From Lonicera japonica (taxonomy: Eukaryota > Streptophyta > Magnoliopsida > Dipsacales > Caprifoliaceae), in contig CM038467.1 of the NCBI GenBank assembly GCA_021464415.1, forward strand, positions 54,332,734-54,396,733: a DNA stretch of 64,000 bases. The letters are read 5' to 3'. Every line of letters starts with the position of its first letter. Position 1 is the first letter of the stretch. The notes under the pieces were generated by a model. That model had not been told where the DNA came from. It saw only the letters and a program-made list of their open reading frames with translations, and searched no databases. Made by a program: the position numbers and the translations under genes. Shown here in pieces: positions 34,499-48,213 of the stretch.

Positions 34499-35015
34499 TA
34501 GAGGCGAAGCTATGTAGGGGCAGGGGGGCAGCTGCCCCTCCTTGGGTTGGGGCATTAAAAAAATAAATAAAAAAATTTAGGGACTTATGTGCAGAAAAAT
34601 AAACTTGAAGGGCCTAATTGTAAAATACAAAAACTTAAGGAACAGTTTGTAAATATTAAACCTAATTAATTAAAAAGGTGCCACTACTCATTTCTCTTCT
34701 TCTTCTGCCCGCGGCTGCTTCAGTGCTTTCAGCATTCACTATTTCCATTTCTTCACACACCTCTTAAACATTTCTTTATCTACACCGTTTTTTCACCACC
34801 ACCATTCATCAATACTTCTAAAATATGAAAAACCGTAGAATGTTATTATAATTTATCATAATTGTTCGTATTTTTTTATTTAAGTTGTATGAACTTTTAT
34901 TGTTAATAGTAATTATGTTTGCGTTCAAATTTTATGGCTTTAAATATGATTTAGTGTGTTTTGATTTTCGATTAAATTTCGCCTCCTGTTGGTCAATTTC
35001 CTGGTTTCGCCACTA
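34499..35015. mobile_element. hAT-type MITE with perfect 8-bp TSD
   Basis: 517 bp. The left end is TAGAGGCGAAGC and the right end, reverse-complemented, is TAGTGGCGAAACC. The 8-mer GTTTAGAG is identical on both sides (34491-34498 and 35016-35023), the hallmark of hAT insertion. A GC-rich palindrome GGGGCAGCTGCCCC lies near the left end (about 34527). There is no coding frame. Confidence 0.85.
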
Positions 35016-35800
35016 GTTTAGAGTTACCAGAAAAATAAGAATGAGTATTAATAAATTAAAAAAACCCTTAACAAATTTTAACACAATGTTTTGGAGAGAA
35101 TGTGCTAAACTATTAGTATAAAAATTCGGAAGCTTGATTCGATCAAGTCGTTGCGTATTGGAGACAGGCAATAGCACTTACTCCCATAGTCTCATTACCG
35201 GTAATTAGAAATAGCGTAATGATGCGGGAGGAGGCCAATAACAAAAACGGGTGATTAATCAAAGGTTCAACTAAGCAAATAAAAATAGAACCATTAATTT
35301 GAGATGGTGAGTATAGTATTGTTGAGTAATGTTCTTGCAATTTTTTTTTGCAAGTTGTAAAATTTTTCTTAAAGGAGAACGTTAGGCCATGCTTAGTTAA
35401 ATGGTTTTGGAATTCTATAATAATCACAATTACTGGAATTGCAAAACCATAAAATTACAACATCATTGTTTGAATTGTATGTAGTTTTCATTTAAAATTC
35501 TAACTTTATGTGTTTTGACTAATTTGTAGAATTCCTTTAGAAATTCCGAGACAATGTGTTTAGAGAACTGGTGACCATTTCCAAAGCCAGAACATCGACT
35601 AGGTTGCCGGCAATGGTTGCCGAAGCATCGGCAGTGAGCAGTGGTGGCAGCAATTGTCTGTGGTGCTTAAACATATATATACACCGTATACGTACCTATA
35701 ACTCTAATTCTATGGCATGAAATTTGGGTTGACTAAAACCCCTTACCTTAATTTTTAGACAAAAGTTGTAGTCTTCAATTTTTCAGCATGAAATTTACAC
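35016..35800. other. Intergenic, no feature assigned
   Basis: No gene. A 94-residue minus-strand frame (35143-35427) has no recognisable motif. The stretch at 35390-35530 looks like MITE interior sequence (CCATGCTTAGTTAAATGG) but has no matched second end. Confidence 0.35.
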
Positions 35801-36443
35801 TAGGAGTGTGCATCGATTCAAAACCAATATATTTATTACAATCCACTAACTAATCCAATCTAATATTATTTTATATTTTAGAATGCAATTTGATCCAACT
35901 TGATTTCAAAATCTAATTCAATTCACTCCAATTTGGCATTGGATTGGATTGGTTCGAAACCAATGTCTTTTGTGTAAAAATTATTTAAGTTTCAATAATA
36001 TCTAAAACAAATCCGATCAACTTCAGAAGGACCAAGACAATATAAATAAAAAAAGTTTCCTTCATTACTAAAATAAAAATCCAAATTAAGCCAATCCATA
36101 TTAAAATCTAATTCATTAGTAAAATAAAAGAGAAGTAAATTAATGTTTATTTATTAGGTTCTTTTATATATGTAACAATAATAAGGTATAGCGCGATTTG
36201 TATTAATAACTTAGTATATAATAATAACTAATTATGTAGATACAAGTGTCATGTTTAATTAAGGTTGGATTTGATCAATTTGATATTGGTTTCACCAAGG
36301 TGATAACTGAACCGATCCAATGTTTAGTTTGTTTTTTAAAACACAAACTGATCCAATTCACTGGCTTCACCAAATCCAATCAATATTGGATTGGATTGGA
36401 TCAATTGGTTTGAGCAAATTGGATTGGATTGTGCATACCCCTA
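35801..36443. mobile_element. hAT-type MITE with GGATTGGATT repeats
   Basis: 643 bp. The left end is TAGGAGTGTGCATCGATTC and the right end, reverse-complemented, is TAGGGGTATGCACAATCC. Flanking 8-mers are ATTTACAC (35793-35800) and ATTTAAAC (36444-36451), one mismatch. The interior has inverted runs of TTGGATTGGATT and AATCCAATCC that would fold back. Confidence 0.8.
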
Positions 36444-36524
36444 ATTTAAACCATCTCCATAGTTGTATAAAAATGTGTATCTTAATCAACCAAAGAAACC
36501 CTCCCATACTTTTGTGCAACTTCC

Positions 36525-36882
36525 CTATCGTTTGTTTTTTTAATTTTTGAATGCTGGATTAAGAATGCTTAATGTTGAATGAATTTTTTGAAAAATGCAT
36601 ATTGTTTTAATTAGTTATGAATGAGGAATACATGGCATGTTACAATTTTACTCTTATTAATGTTTTATAAATTTATTTAATGACTCAAAAGAATAGGGGT
36701 ACCTATGGAATAAAATTTCATTAAAGTTAAATTAAGCTTTCAACACATGAATTATCTCTTAATACTTAATGCAGAATTTTAATCCAATTCAGCATTAGGA
36801 GATAAGAAAACAAACAACAACTACACCTCTTAATGATGAATAGACTTCCATTCAGCATTAAGAGGTAAAAACACACACCACC
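36525..36882. mobile_element. MITE related to the element at 55942
   Basis: The right end, reverse-complemented, is GGTGGTGTGTGTTTTTACC, followed by TCTTAATGCTGAATGG. The left end is a looser match (GTTTGTTTTTTTAATTTTTG then GAATGCTGGATTAAG). The section 36650-36882 matches 55942-56130 in reverse orientation, including a shared TAGGGGTAC block. The left limit is approximate. Confidence 0.5.
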
Positions 36883-37829
36883 TTACTGTCAACAATTTGC
36901 ACAGGAAACAGTGAAACTACCACACACTGCACAACTTCTACGTCAATGACAACTTTTTCTCACAGGCAAATTTTACCATCTAATTAAAATTAGGTATTTC
37001 ATTTCGCAAGCAATCCAGATTATTGTCTAGTCATCAATCGCCCTAGCACAAAAGCACTTTGAGAATCAACTGCGAAAAACAATTTACCTTTGGGAGAAAC
37101 CTTAACAATTCAGTCGGACAACGCTCTCTATTGTATCAAAAAAAAAAAAAAAAAAGTTGTGCTCTATCAGATCTAACACGCATAGTGAATGGACTAACTC
37201 TATTTCTAGCCAGTGTCGAAATGTAGCCTTCATTACCGATAATATTCTTCAAAGCAACAATCATCAAACACAGCAAGAAACTTGCTGATTTGCCTATTCA
37301 GACTTTATAACATCTGCGCCCATGAAATCCTTCAGAAACATCTAGTTAAAATCACTCATACATATCGGCAACAGCACCTAACTTTTAAGAAACTTCCTTA
37401 AGAGATTTCCTGAGTCTTTTTAATGAGAAGTTTGAGGATTTCCCTAAAAAGGCAATTACAAGCTGTTTTGCATAATAAGAATATAGGATCATGTTAAACC
37501 TCTGAACCAGGAGATCGATATCTTTTCTTCACGGCTTTACCTGTAGCCCCTACTCCCATTCCGTAGAAAGCAAGGCTTAGTTTTAGTATTATGCCACAGC
37601 TAAACATGATAATTTCATCTCCATGGTGAAGACCGAGCTGGGAGCTTCATTCTTAACTATTGAAATCATACTTTACTACGACTATTAAGTCAGTAGATAT
37701 CTTTTGTACATCTCATAAGTGAGGAATTTTATAGACGACGTTTTTAATTAGGGCTTTATCTCATACATTAGTTTATCCTTTTTAGCCTTTTTATTTATTG
37801 TGCTTCCTTATTGTAACCATAGGGTATAT

Positions 37830-38000
37830 ATGTACATATAAATATAGTCAGGCTCCTTGTTTGAGTGAGACAATAAGCCATTACAAAATTCTTCATGATA
37901 TAAGAGCTCAGGTTTCGCAATGTCCCTAGTACGAATCTTCCTTTTTGCAGTTATTCCCCCTTTATGTTTGTGCAATAAGCACTTGTTTTTGTTGCACCTT
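37830..38000 (+). mobile_element. Degenerate relative of the TRIM at 1769
   Basis: CATGATATAAGAGCTCAGG at about 37895 corresponds to the PBS-plus-leader of the TRIM (TGGTATCAGAGCTCAGG with substitutions). It is followed, in the same order, by TCGCAATGTCCCTAGTACGA and CCCCCTTTATGTTTGTGC. LTRs are not clearly preserved. It shows that the TRIM family has more than one copy. Confidence 0.5.
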
Positions 38001-38159
38001 TGTTCTTCCTCTCCATGCTCACACATGAGAGGAATGCTTGAAGAGTTTGATAAGCATTGTTAGCCCATTTCCTAAATCCTTGAAACTTTTGGGCAAGATA
38101 GTTTCTAACACAATTGCAACCGGCCCAAAAACCAGAGTCCTCAGCATCCATGCCTATTT

Positions 38160-39240
38160 AAACTCATAATCTAACACCAACTTTCACCAAACCGACGTAC
38201 TCACTTCCTCTATCATATCAGAACTTCCTTATTACTATCACCCGATATCCATAGCACACGCATATCCCCAGTTCTTTTTTAGGAGAACGCCATCGTTAAA
38301 TAATAACTTTCCATAAGGCATTGACAATTTTCATTATGCACTGCAGAGGCTCAGGAGGGCATTTTAGAGATCCCTGCTTTGGCCTTATTTTTCTTGGGCT
38401 TCTTAGCATTTAAAGAATTGGCTCATTCTAAATAACCTGGACCTTACCTCGAGTACCATATCACCACCTTCATCTTGGCTTGTTTCCACATCCTCTGTTT
38501 TTCCAAGCTTATTCCCGGTCGTGTACCTCGCCTCTTTGTTCGTCCAATTCAGAGATAAAAGTCATACAAATTAATCCAAAGAGAACACCACATTAGTTCA
38601 ATTCAGAGAAAATTCCACCGGTATCTAGGAACTAATTCAACGGTGAGCATATTGATGCTAAGTACAAATTTTCACAAAGCTAGAATCATATAATACAAGG
38701 GAAGGGCATTTAAGTCTAATAAATGTTGCAACTGTTAATTGCATCCTTGTCACAATAACATTTAAAATGCTTCTCCTTACCACTTCAATGTTAATGTATT
38801 GAGTCATTATTGTAAACCAAAAGCTCCAAGGATTTGGCATATATATTCCTAAGATTAATTGGTCGATGATGAGTTTACATTATTTTTCATTGCAAATTTT
38901 TGAATTTGCCAGTTATTAGATACACATACAACCAGAGAGAGAGAGAGATGCACATTTCATGGTCCAACAAAGTTAAAAAAGATTCCGTAAAAGAAACAGA
39001 TTTTTGTTAAGCGCATTTACAAGCCCTTCGGAGCAGGTTTTTTTTCTTTAGTAATCAGAACAGCCATTGAAAAAACTCTTAAATGGCAGTCGGTCAAAAC
39101 ATATGACAGGTTGGTTAGTAATCAAATTCAAATTCAAATGACATCAACATCTTCCTACTACGTTCCTAAAAAACAGAAAAAATCACAGCAAGAGGGAATT
39201 AAATTAAATAAAATAAACAAAATATAAATGTATCTCTCCC
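38160..39240. other. 3' flank of the transporter gene, no gene seen
   Basis: No recognisable coding sequence. An (AG) run lies at about 38937-38947. The last few hundred bases probably hold the transporter 3' UTR (minus strand). Confidence 0.4.
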
Positions 39241-39264
39241 CCAAGTGGAAGTTTAGAATATTAA

Positions 39265-42200
39265 TCAAACGCGTTCCTCTGCACCACTTGAGTGGTGGGG
39301 CTCCCCATTTTCTCTGCTGAGCTTGGACTTTGGTAAAGCAACAGCAGCTTGTCTGGAAGATTGGCGAGGAAGTAAGTTAAGGTGAGTGTAGAAAGACATA
39401 CCAACAAGAGCTGTGATTGCACCACAAATGCTAGTAGCACCCGGGTTATTACCGAACATAACAAAACCTCCAAGAAGAATCACACATGTTTTGAACTGCC
39501 CCAGTACTACATGCGTCGTTGCAGAGGTTTCCCTGTCCAGAGAGAGAGATGAGACTCCAAAGACAACAAGCATGCATGCATGAATACAAGTCATTCTTTA
39601 ACTCTACAAGTGCTACGCACTCTAAATTATATTCTAAATTACCCAATGCCTAAGAAGCACAGATACTTCAAACAATAAGGCGTATCCTACTTGGATACAT
39701 ATCGGATACTTATTTTTCTGTATCCATTTTTAATGATTATATTCTAAATTACCGGGAAAACAACAAAACAAACCCTGAAGTTTGACATTGGTTGCAATTT
39801 TGTCCCTGATGCCCCAATTTTGGCAATTTATCCTTTGAAGTTGTTGTTTGGTTGCAATCCAAATCTTAAGCCAAACGGATGTGAAAGATTTACTACGTAG
39901 CCATCGGTGTGTGGCTCACATGGCAGCTTTTCTCTCTTCAATTTTTTTTTTTAAAATAACTTTTAATACAAAATACGATTCCAAAAAAACATTATATATT
40001 TGGAATCTACTCATCAAGAAGAATAAAATGCGATCCATTGTGATTATATAAAACTATTAGAAGAAATTCGAGAAAAAATGGGGGACTTTAATAATTTTGG
40101 CCAAATTAGGTATTCAGATAAAAATTATAAAAATATTTTTTTATAGGCAAATATAATAATTATAGACTTATAGTAATGCAATAAGACAGATTGCTGCTTC
40201 TTTATATATATATAATGTTATAGCATTTGTATTTTTTTCTCTTTTCTTTTGCTTTAATTCTTGTGGTCTATATCTAACGGTATATTATTCCTACAGTTTT
40301 TTCTTCTTTTTTTCTATATCAAATGCTATAGTACTTCTTTTTTCTTCTGTTTCAATTTTTTGTTTTTCGCTTCATCTTTTATATCTATTGATAATATACC
40401 CCCAAAAATTTATTACAAATATGCAAAAATTTCCTAATAAATACACCGAAGTGTCAATCTAGAGTAATAGAGTACTCACTTAATTTAGTATTAACTTTAA
40501 TTAGACAAATATTAATAGTAGTAATAAAGTTAAAATTTATAAATTTTTAGTATTAATTTGTCTTTTAAAAAAACCATAATTGCACCATTTCCCTAAATCA
40601 TGAATACATGTTAACATTAAAATAAATTTTTTTAACTATATTTCTCTTTGTAAAAACTAAAATAAAAATATAGTAATAATATATTGATTTTTTTAATAAT
40701 TTTATAATCACAATGGATCTTGTTTTTTTTGTCTCAATGAGTAGATTTCATATATATAATTTTTATTTGTATCCATATTTTGTCAAACTTCAAATAGTTC
40801 CTAATACTCTCCGATAAATTGCCAAAATTAGGATATCAGGGTAAAATTGCAACCAATGTCAAACTTCAAGGTTGGTTTGTTGTTTTCCCTAAGTTACCGG
40901 TACTTCAAGGATACTCTCGGATACCACATACCCACAATTTCATGAATAAATTCTTAGTTTTGGATACTCAATCGATGCTCTTAAAAGTCTGGCAAACATG
41001 CAAGTAAACAACTGACATTGCTTAAGGAATTATGACTTTTAGCCTACCAAAGAAGTATAACAATTAAGAAAAAATCAAATTGAATGCTATATCAAAACAA
41101 AAATCAAGCTAGAAGAAAACATTGCAATAGCAATAGTGTGTGAGGATGTGAGGGAGAAAATCTATTATGATTATGTGTAAATAAATATTCTGATAAAAAA
41201 AATAGAAATATACATGTAATTAAGTAAATAGTTACGCAGTTACACATCCACAAATATAAACATATTTATACCAACATCATCTAGGTAATTCATTAAGAAA
41301 TGATATATGTATGTTTTTATTATGTAAATGTGTGTATGATAATAAGTGTATCCGTTATCCGCATCCTACATTTTCTAGAAAAGCGAGCCATACATCCGTA
41401 TTGCGTTCCGTATCCAAATCTCTACTTCTAAGCCCATTCCCATGCCCTGGCAGACTCAACATGGAGTCTGGCCATGGTTTGTGTGTTTTGTGGGAACTGG
41501 ATCCCCTTGATATTGCCAAGAAAATAAGGTAAATATCTAGCAAATACAAGATTCACAATTATTAATGATCCTTGACACTGAAATTTTTAATGTTTATAAC
41601 CCTAACCCAGGGCAGCACGAATGACTTGGTCATGCCTGATCCTTAGGGTCTAGCAAATACACTGAATTATTAATGGCCCTTGATAGAATGACTCGGTCTC
41701 CCAACCCAGGGCAGCACGAAGCCCAATTTAGTTCCAATCTGGACAGCTCAATACATGCCTACAACAGAAGCTCAGAGTTTGTATTCCAGCCAAAAGTTGG
41801 ACAGGTCATTAAAGGATGGCCCGAACCAATCAATCCGTAATCAAGGGATCACACCAGTCGAGGTCCATGAACTCGGGCTTGCGCTTTTATCCTAAGAATC
41901 ACTATCACTTACCACTCTTGTAAACCTACTACATGAAGGCCTAGTACCCATGAAAAACGACAACTGGAATTCTCATGGTAACAAGCGATTATATCGACTT
42001 TGGAGTAGGCAAAATGCTGAACCACACATTATTTCTCCGCGTTATGTGATTAAATTATTCTATTTGCGTACCACTCTAATCCAATCCACCCCAACTAATC
42101 TAAATCTGCAACAGATTTCATAGTAGGTAAATAGGCATACAAGATTTTTCAGGGCTAAGAGTTTTAGGAATAAAAATTTAAATACTTGCAAAATTTTCGT

Positions 42201-45200
42201 AGAAGATGGAGGACAAGGCACTCACGTGAATTCAGGAGAGGTCCTGAGCTCGAGTCTCATACGGGGTGGGAGAATTTTCATTATTATAGTAGTAAAGGGA
42301 AGAGACTTAGACCTTCTCTTTTAAAAAATAAAAAGATATCCTCCAACAGAGCATTACAGAAGTAAAAGAAACAGAAAATACATTTAAACCAAGATAATCG
42401 TAAACTAGATTACACATTTCGACTAACTTCAACAATACAATACTGAAACTGGAAATTTGTCATATCTCCTTGCATGAGAATTTTCTGAGAAAAAGGAAAG
42501 GACTGAAATAAGGGCCTATTTTGTAATGATGGTTGGGATAGGGTCCCTATTTAGCAATTGTGTTTTAAACTGAGGAGTTGACCTAGATTAAAGAATATTT
42601 AATTATTAAGAGTAATTTATTTATTGTCTAAATTGCCTTCACGTGTTTTTATTACTTTTCCAGTTTCGATTTTCGGTTTGAATGGTTAATAGGCATTATG
42701 CAAAACTAACTATGTAGTGATGTTTTTGTGTTCTAATGTTCCCAGTGTTGTGCAATTCAACAATTCAGTTGCTGTTTTAACATTTTTGTTTAATTTATCC
42801 AGTGACATTTGATTACAATAGTTATCATCGACGTCAAATTTCTCTATTTCAAAATACATGTTTGTTATTACAAGGGTTTAGTGGTTTACTAACTAAAGAC
42901 TTCTAATTGGACACCTTTTCTTTATCCTTTTCTTCTTTTGTAGAGAGATCATTTCTTTTAGTGGTACTTCTATTGGTAGCCACAAACTTATCCGATTTGC
43001 TTATCTACAATTGTAGAGCGTATTGTATTGTTCGAGTCCTCACCAGAGGGATTGATTATGATGTAATTGATATACTTGATGTCATTAGATCAAACAAGCG
43101 ACGGAAGTAAAAAATAATTATTGCATACTTAGTTTTTCAATTCCTAGCATAATTTGAGTCATCGTCTAGCGATGACCGGAGGTCCACTGATGGTAGCTGT
43201 TGGTGATAAATGTACTATTTAATAAGAAGATGACAGGTGCTTTATGAGATTATTTCTTGTCCTTAGCTTGAGTATATTTATTTTCTTTGGGACTTTATTT
43301 TGAATATCCGATACCAAAATTCATCACGGCCTTGGACTTGTAAAAATGTGTTGTAAACATACATACAGATAGGACGTATATCACTCACCCAAGTGCTAAG
43401 GCACCTGACCACTGAAGCAAGAAGCCAAGGACAGCAGAAGCGCCAATAATTGTGGTGTTATAAAAGCTCCAATTGAAGGAGAGCACGCCAGGTGGATCAA
43501 GCGACGGCATCATCATCACTAGAAAGAACAATGTAATTGGGGTTGTCTTCCACATTAACCTGTAATTTTAAAGATAATTTTAAAACAAAGATTTGACTGC
43601 ATAGATAGCTTTCGAGTAGAAACCCCAAAAGGAATCGAGAAAGTAAGAGATATATATCATCGCAAAGAGCATCTAGGTGGAATCGTACGCAAGAGCATTC
43701 CAGTTCTCTTGCTGTTGAAGATTGGACCATAATATCTTATTGACTGCACTCGGTATTATCCACGCCACTGCTATACAAGCGCCAAAAAAGTGGAACTGCA
43801 GATCAGTCACCGTCGCAACAGCAACCCCAATCGACACTACAGTAAGTGCTAGCACCTGAAAAGGTTAACATACTAGTAAGAATCACAAGCATTTGACGGG
43901 AGAAAACAACTACTTTTTCTGTAATTAAATAGTGGAAAATAATGAAGTTTATGTATCATAACTTGTGGGTCATGCATAAAAGGATTTTCGGATAACAATC
44001 CTAAAAGTATTTTATTGATGATTTGTGTATAGTAGCAATAAAAGCCTATGCTCCATCCATTATGGAATTTTCAGATAATAAGCCTAAAGGATTTTATTGA
44101 TGATAAGTGCAGAACCTATAACCCCAAAATATTGAGGTACGCGATAAGAACATCAAATACAAGGGGAAATAATACAACTTATCAATATCTAAGCGTGCGT
44201 TTGATAGGAAAAATAAAAAAGTTGGAAAATTACCGCAAACACTACTAATTTTATTGAGAAGTTGGAAAAGGAGATGAGTGATTTGGTGCAACGTTTTGTT
44301 ACTTTTTGGGTTTTCCGTGGAATAAAATTATTTTTTGAGTGGTGGGTAAGAAAAATTTTCCATGAAAAATAAGGAAAAGATGGAGAACATATCACCAAAT
44401 CACTCTTTTTTCAATTTTCCTAAAACTTAGTAGTGTTTTTTCCAACTTTTGTATCACCCAAGAATTCTAGAAAATTCTAATTCTTTAGGCATGTAAGATA
44501 TCATGTTGTTCATTGATCATAACATCCAAACTAGCTGATCATATGATGGCCTAATGGTAAGAAAATTGGCAAGCTTTAGAAAAAACAATACCAGGATATT
44601 GAGTGCACAAACTGTGAATGGAATTGTTGCATTCAGGAAATGCTATAAACCTTTTGGGACATGGGATAACAGTACTTTAAGGGGTACATATGTTCAAATT
44701 TCAAATGAAAAGATTAAGGGAATTACCGTATGCTTCATGTTTTTTTTTAACATCTAGGCTATGAATTACAGATGCGGGTGTAGGATTCGGGTGTGACAGG
44801 ATGCGTGTTTGGCGATTAGAAAAATCTTAAAAAAATAAGGGTGCGATAAAATAATAATAGTATTAAATATATTACATTACTCATTAATTTCCATATCAAC
44901 TTTTGTTATATTGTGCATGCAATACATTCGTTATAGAGAATGATGGAATGAAGTTATATTTATTAATCTCAAAATTGGTCTACATTCAGGCCAATATATT
45001 TTAGGTAAAGAACTTCAACATCTCTGACCTCACTCTTTAATCTCATTCTCTCTACCTGAGAAATCTATTATTCTCTCTCTCTAACTTCCAACCAAACTAC
45101 GATATATTTTTCCTCTAAAGAAAATAAAAACATTCTTCAAAAAAATTTAACAATAATATAATTAATATATAAATTTCGGGTTCATACAAATCTTGTTTAT

Positions 45201-48177
45201 GAATCAGACTTGGTTTAGAGTTGTGGATCAGAACCTCCTTTTCTTATTCATATTTTTCTAAACACTCAAAGACAAACTGATGCAGAATCTCTTAATTGGT
45301 TAGAAAAGTATTATGCGGTTTGGAAGCAGATGGCCTCAAGGAGTCTTGTACGCCCAAGTCTAAATGATCTTGTAATTCATTAATTAATTAGTTTTTTATA
45401 TTAGGTGTTTTTTTTTGTTTTGTTAGTATTTTTGGCTATAAAGAAAAGGTTGGGTGTAAGAATAATCTGACGGGGCATATTTTGAGGGAGAAGAGATTAA
45501 GCAACGAGGGGAACAAAGAAATCAATTCGTCCAAGGCTAAATATCCTTGGAAATTAAATAATTAGTTATTTATGTCAACATATTTTGGTGTTTACGGTTT
45601 TGCTTCTTGGCCTATAAATAAAGATGTAATCAATGTTAATGGGAAGACAATCTAGTAAATTCACTTGTGCCACCGGCATGCTTCTATTGAATACAATAGC
45701 ATTCGATGTTTATTCAACACGTGCCTTCATCAGCTGAAAATATTGGAACCGCCCCAAACAAACTGGAGTCTAGTTCTTTTCCACAGAAGTGAAATGATGC
45801 AGAATCTATTAACTGGTTAGATAAGAATTATAGGAGCTGGAAACCAACGGGTCAAATGTCATTGATAATTAATTAGTTATTTATATTACGTATTTTTTGG
45901 TATTTAGGAGTCTTTAGTGTTTTGTATCTTAGCCTTATAAGTAAGGATGCAATCGACCTCAATGGTCAGACTTGACTATTGAATAGTATACTGCAGTAAA
46001 TAAATCACTAAGAAGGGGGTGCAAGTTGTAGTGGATACAATAGTACAAGTAGAACTACCTTTTGGAAAGAAATTTTTTTCCGGAAGTGCACAAATTCAGC
46101 TAAAACAATTGCAGGTGTTACAGCAATCTTAGCCATCTGATAAAAACCGACACTGAAAAAAAAAATTAAAGTATATAATTTGATTGTGAATTTCAAAAAA
46201 TGAATTTATAGTACTTTAAAGAAAAGCAAGGGGATGCCGTACCTCACCTATTAAACTTCAAGCTAACATTAGCAAGGCCCGTAGAGAGAGACATTACTAT
46301 GCCAAGAACCAACAATTGGGAATATTTTGCTGACTTTGATGGGGATGGAGGAAGGATCGACAGAGCTTTTAGAAGGGCCATTATTACCCAGCTACATATG
46401 TAGTGAATGAAGGTGAGGAAAATTGGATAATTAAATCCCACTTTGACAAGCACCTAAATTGAAAGAGTATAGAGCAGAGAAATTAAGTGAAATACAAAAG
46501 AACAGTAGTTGGTTAAAATGCAAAATACTACGGTTGTGTAATAAAAAAGAGTGGCAAAATAGTTAGAGAGACTATTAAATTTTACAAAAAGTTGGAAAAA
46601 TATTCAAGTAATTTAATGAAATGTTCTATTAATTTTCCAGCTTTCCATGGAACAAAATTCTTTTTGTGGTGAGGAAAACATGGAGAATATCTCACCAAAT
46701 TACTCATAACTTTTACCTACTTCTCATAAAAATTAATAGTGTTTTCAATCATTTTCTAACTTTTCCATCGAATGCAGTCATGCACCATATAAGTTAAGTT
46801 AGATGGGAGTGGAGGGTAGTTGGGTAAACTAACCAATTTGTTCATCAAGATGATACCAACGGAAACAAAAAAATTAAATGTAAGAGCTACAGTAGGTCCC
46901 ATTAAATATTGTTGCTGACGCTTTGCACTTCCAAATGACCGCAATCGACTAAACAAAGAAGACCGTAGTTCCTCAAGTGCCCTTCCTGAATTATTAAAGT
47001 GGAGAGAGAGATCATCATTAACACATTACACGGAGACAGGACAATTATTTAAAGGAAAAGGGAGTATCTCATTAGAATACAGAGATTTACAAAACATATT
47101 TACTCCCAGCAATATAGGGATTCAATAACATCATGACTAATGACAATCAAAAACCTGCTAGACACACCCAACTATTACTGCTTTCAAATCCTTCCTAACT
47201 CTCGAGCTGAAAAGATACAAAATTTAATCAAACTAATCTGATAACAGCTAAGGTAACATACTATGGCGTGGTCCATGGATTGTGATACTCTCACTTCTTG
47301 TGGGACAAAAATGCAGTTATCACTTGACTAGACATAACCATGTCTATGACTTTATTCCCATTAATTGGAAACTATTCCTGGCTATGGCACTAACATGTTA
47401 TAAATGGTCCATGCCTACGGCACTAACTATGTTATAGAAGATTATTTGTTAAATTTTCACTTTCCTTCATGCAATGTCCATGCTATAATGAACTGTAGAG
47501 ACTATACTATCCACATTAAAAGAGTAACAGAGTTATTTGTGTCTACGGCAATTTGTTTGTACCAATTTAATAAATTTAAATAATATAAATATATATCCAT
47601 GTCTATTATTTTTGTAATGACCTTAAAATATAGTTAATCAAAGTCACAACAAAATGGGACTCACACTTAGCCTCCGGATATTAGAGATATGATAGCGTAC
47701 AAGGACAGCAATAGTATATCGGGGGTGGGGAGAGAGAGAGAGCTCTATTTGATGGGATGTAAACAAGAGACTTTTTGTATACCTAGTGTGCATCTTCCCA
47801 TTTGAATTGATGGTTCAGGGCAAGTATAACACACATCCTAGGGTCTAAAAATTATTAAGACGATTACCGGCCCTTGGATTTTTCAAACAAGAGGGAGCTT
47901 GGTGGAGACACCAAGCTTTACTCTCTCTGTCTCAAATTGTTCGTCCCACTTCGCCTTTTAAGGAAACACTAATTTCAACCCAATCAATGGTCAAGTTTAC
48001 AGCTTTTTTTCTTTTGTGAGATTCAATATAGTGATTATATATCAAGAAGGAGATGAGACTATAAATTTGAGGCAACCCAAAAAGGAAAGTGGGACTATCA
48101 ATTCAAGGTGGAAGCAGTATAAAGATGACTGACATGAGCAGAGAGAACTAGATTGTTGAGAATCAATAAACTCATAG

Positions 48178-48213
<36 letters not shown>

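Noticed and set aside
40281..40760. Separate gene or element in the AT-rich core of the Mutator-like MITE
   Set aside because: No frame, no terminal repeats of its own, and the core is simply low-complexity.
42180..42300. tRNA-derived SINE
   Set aside because: A B-box-like phrase (GAGCTCGAGTCTC) is present, but I found no A box at the right distance, no terminal A or T tract and no target duplication.
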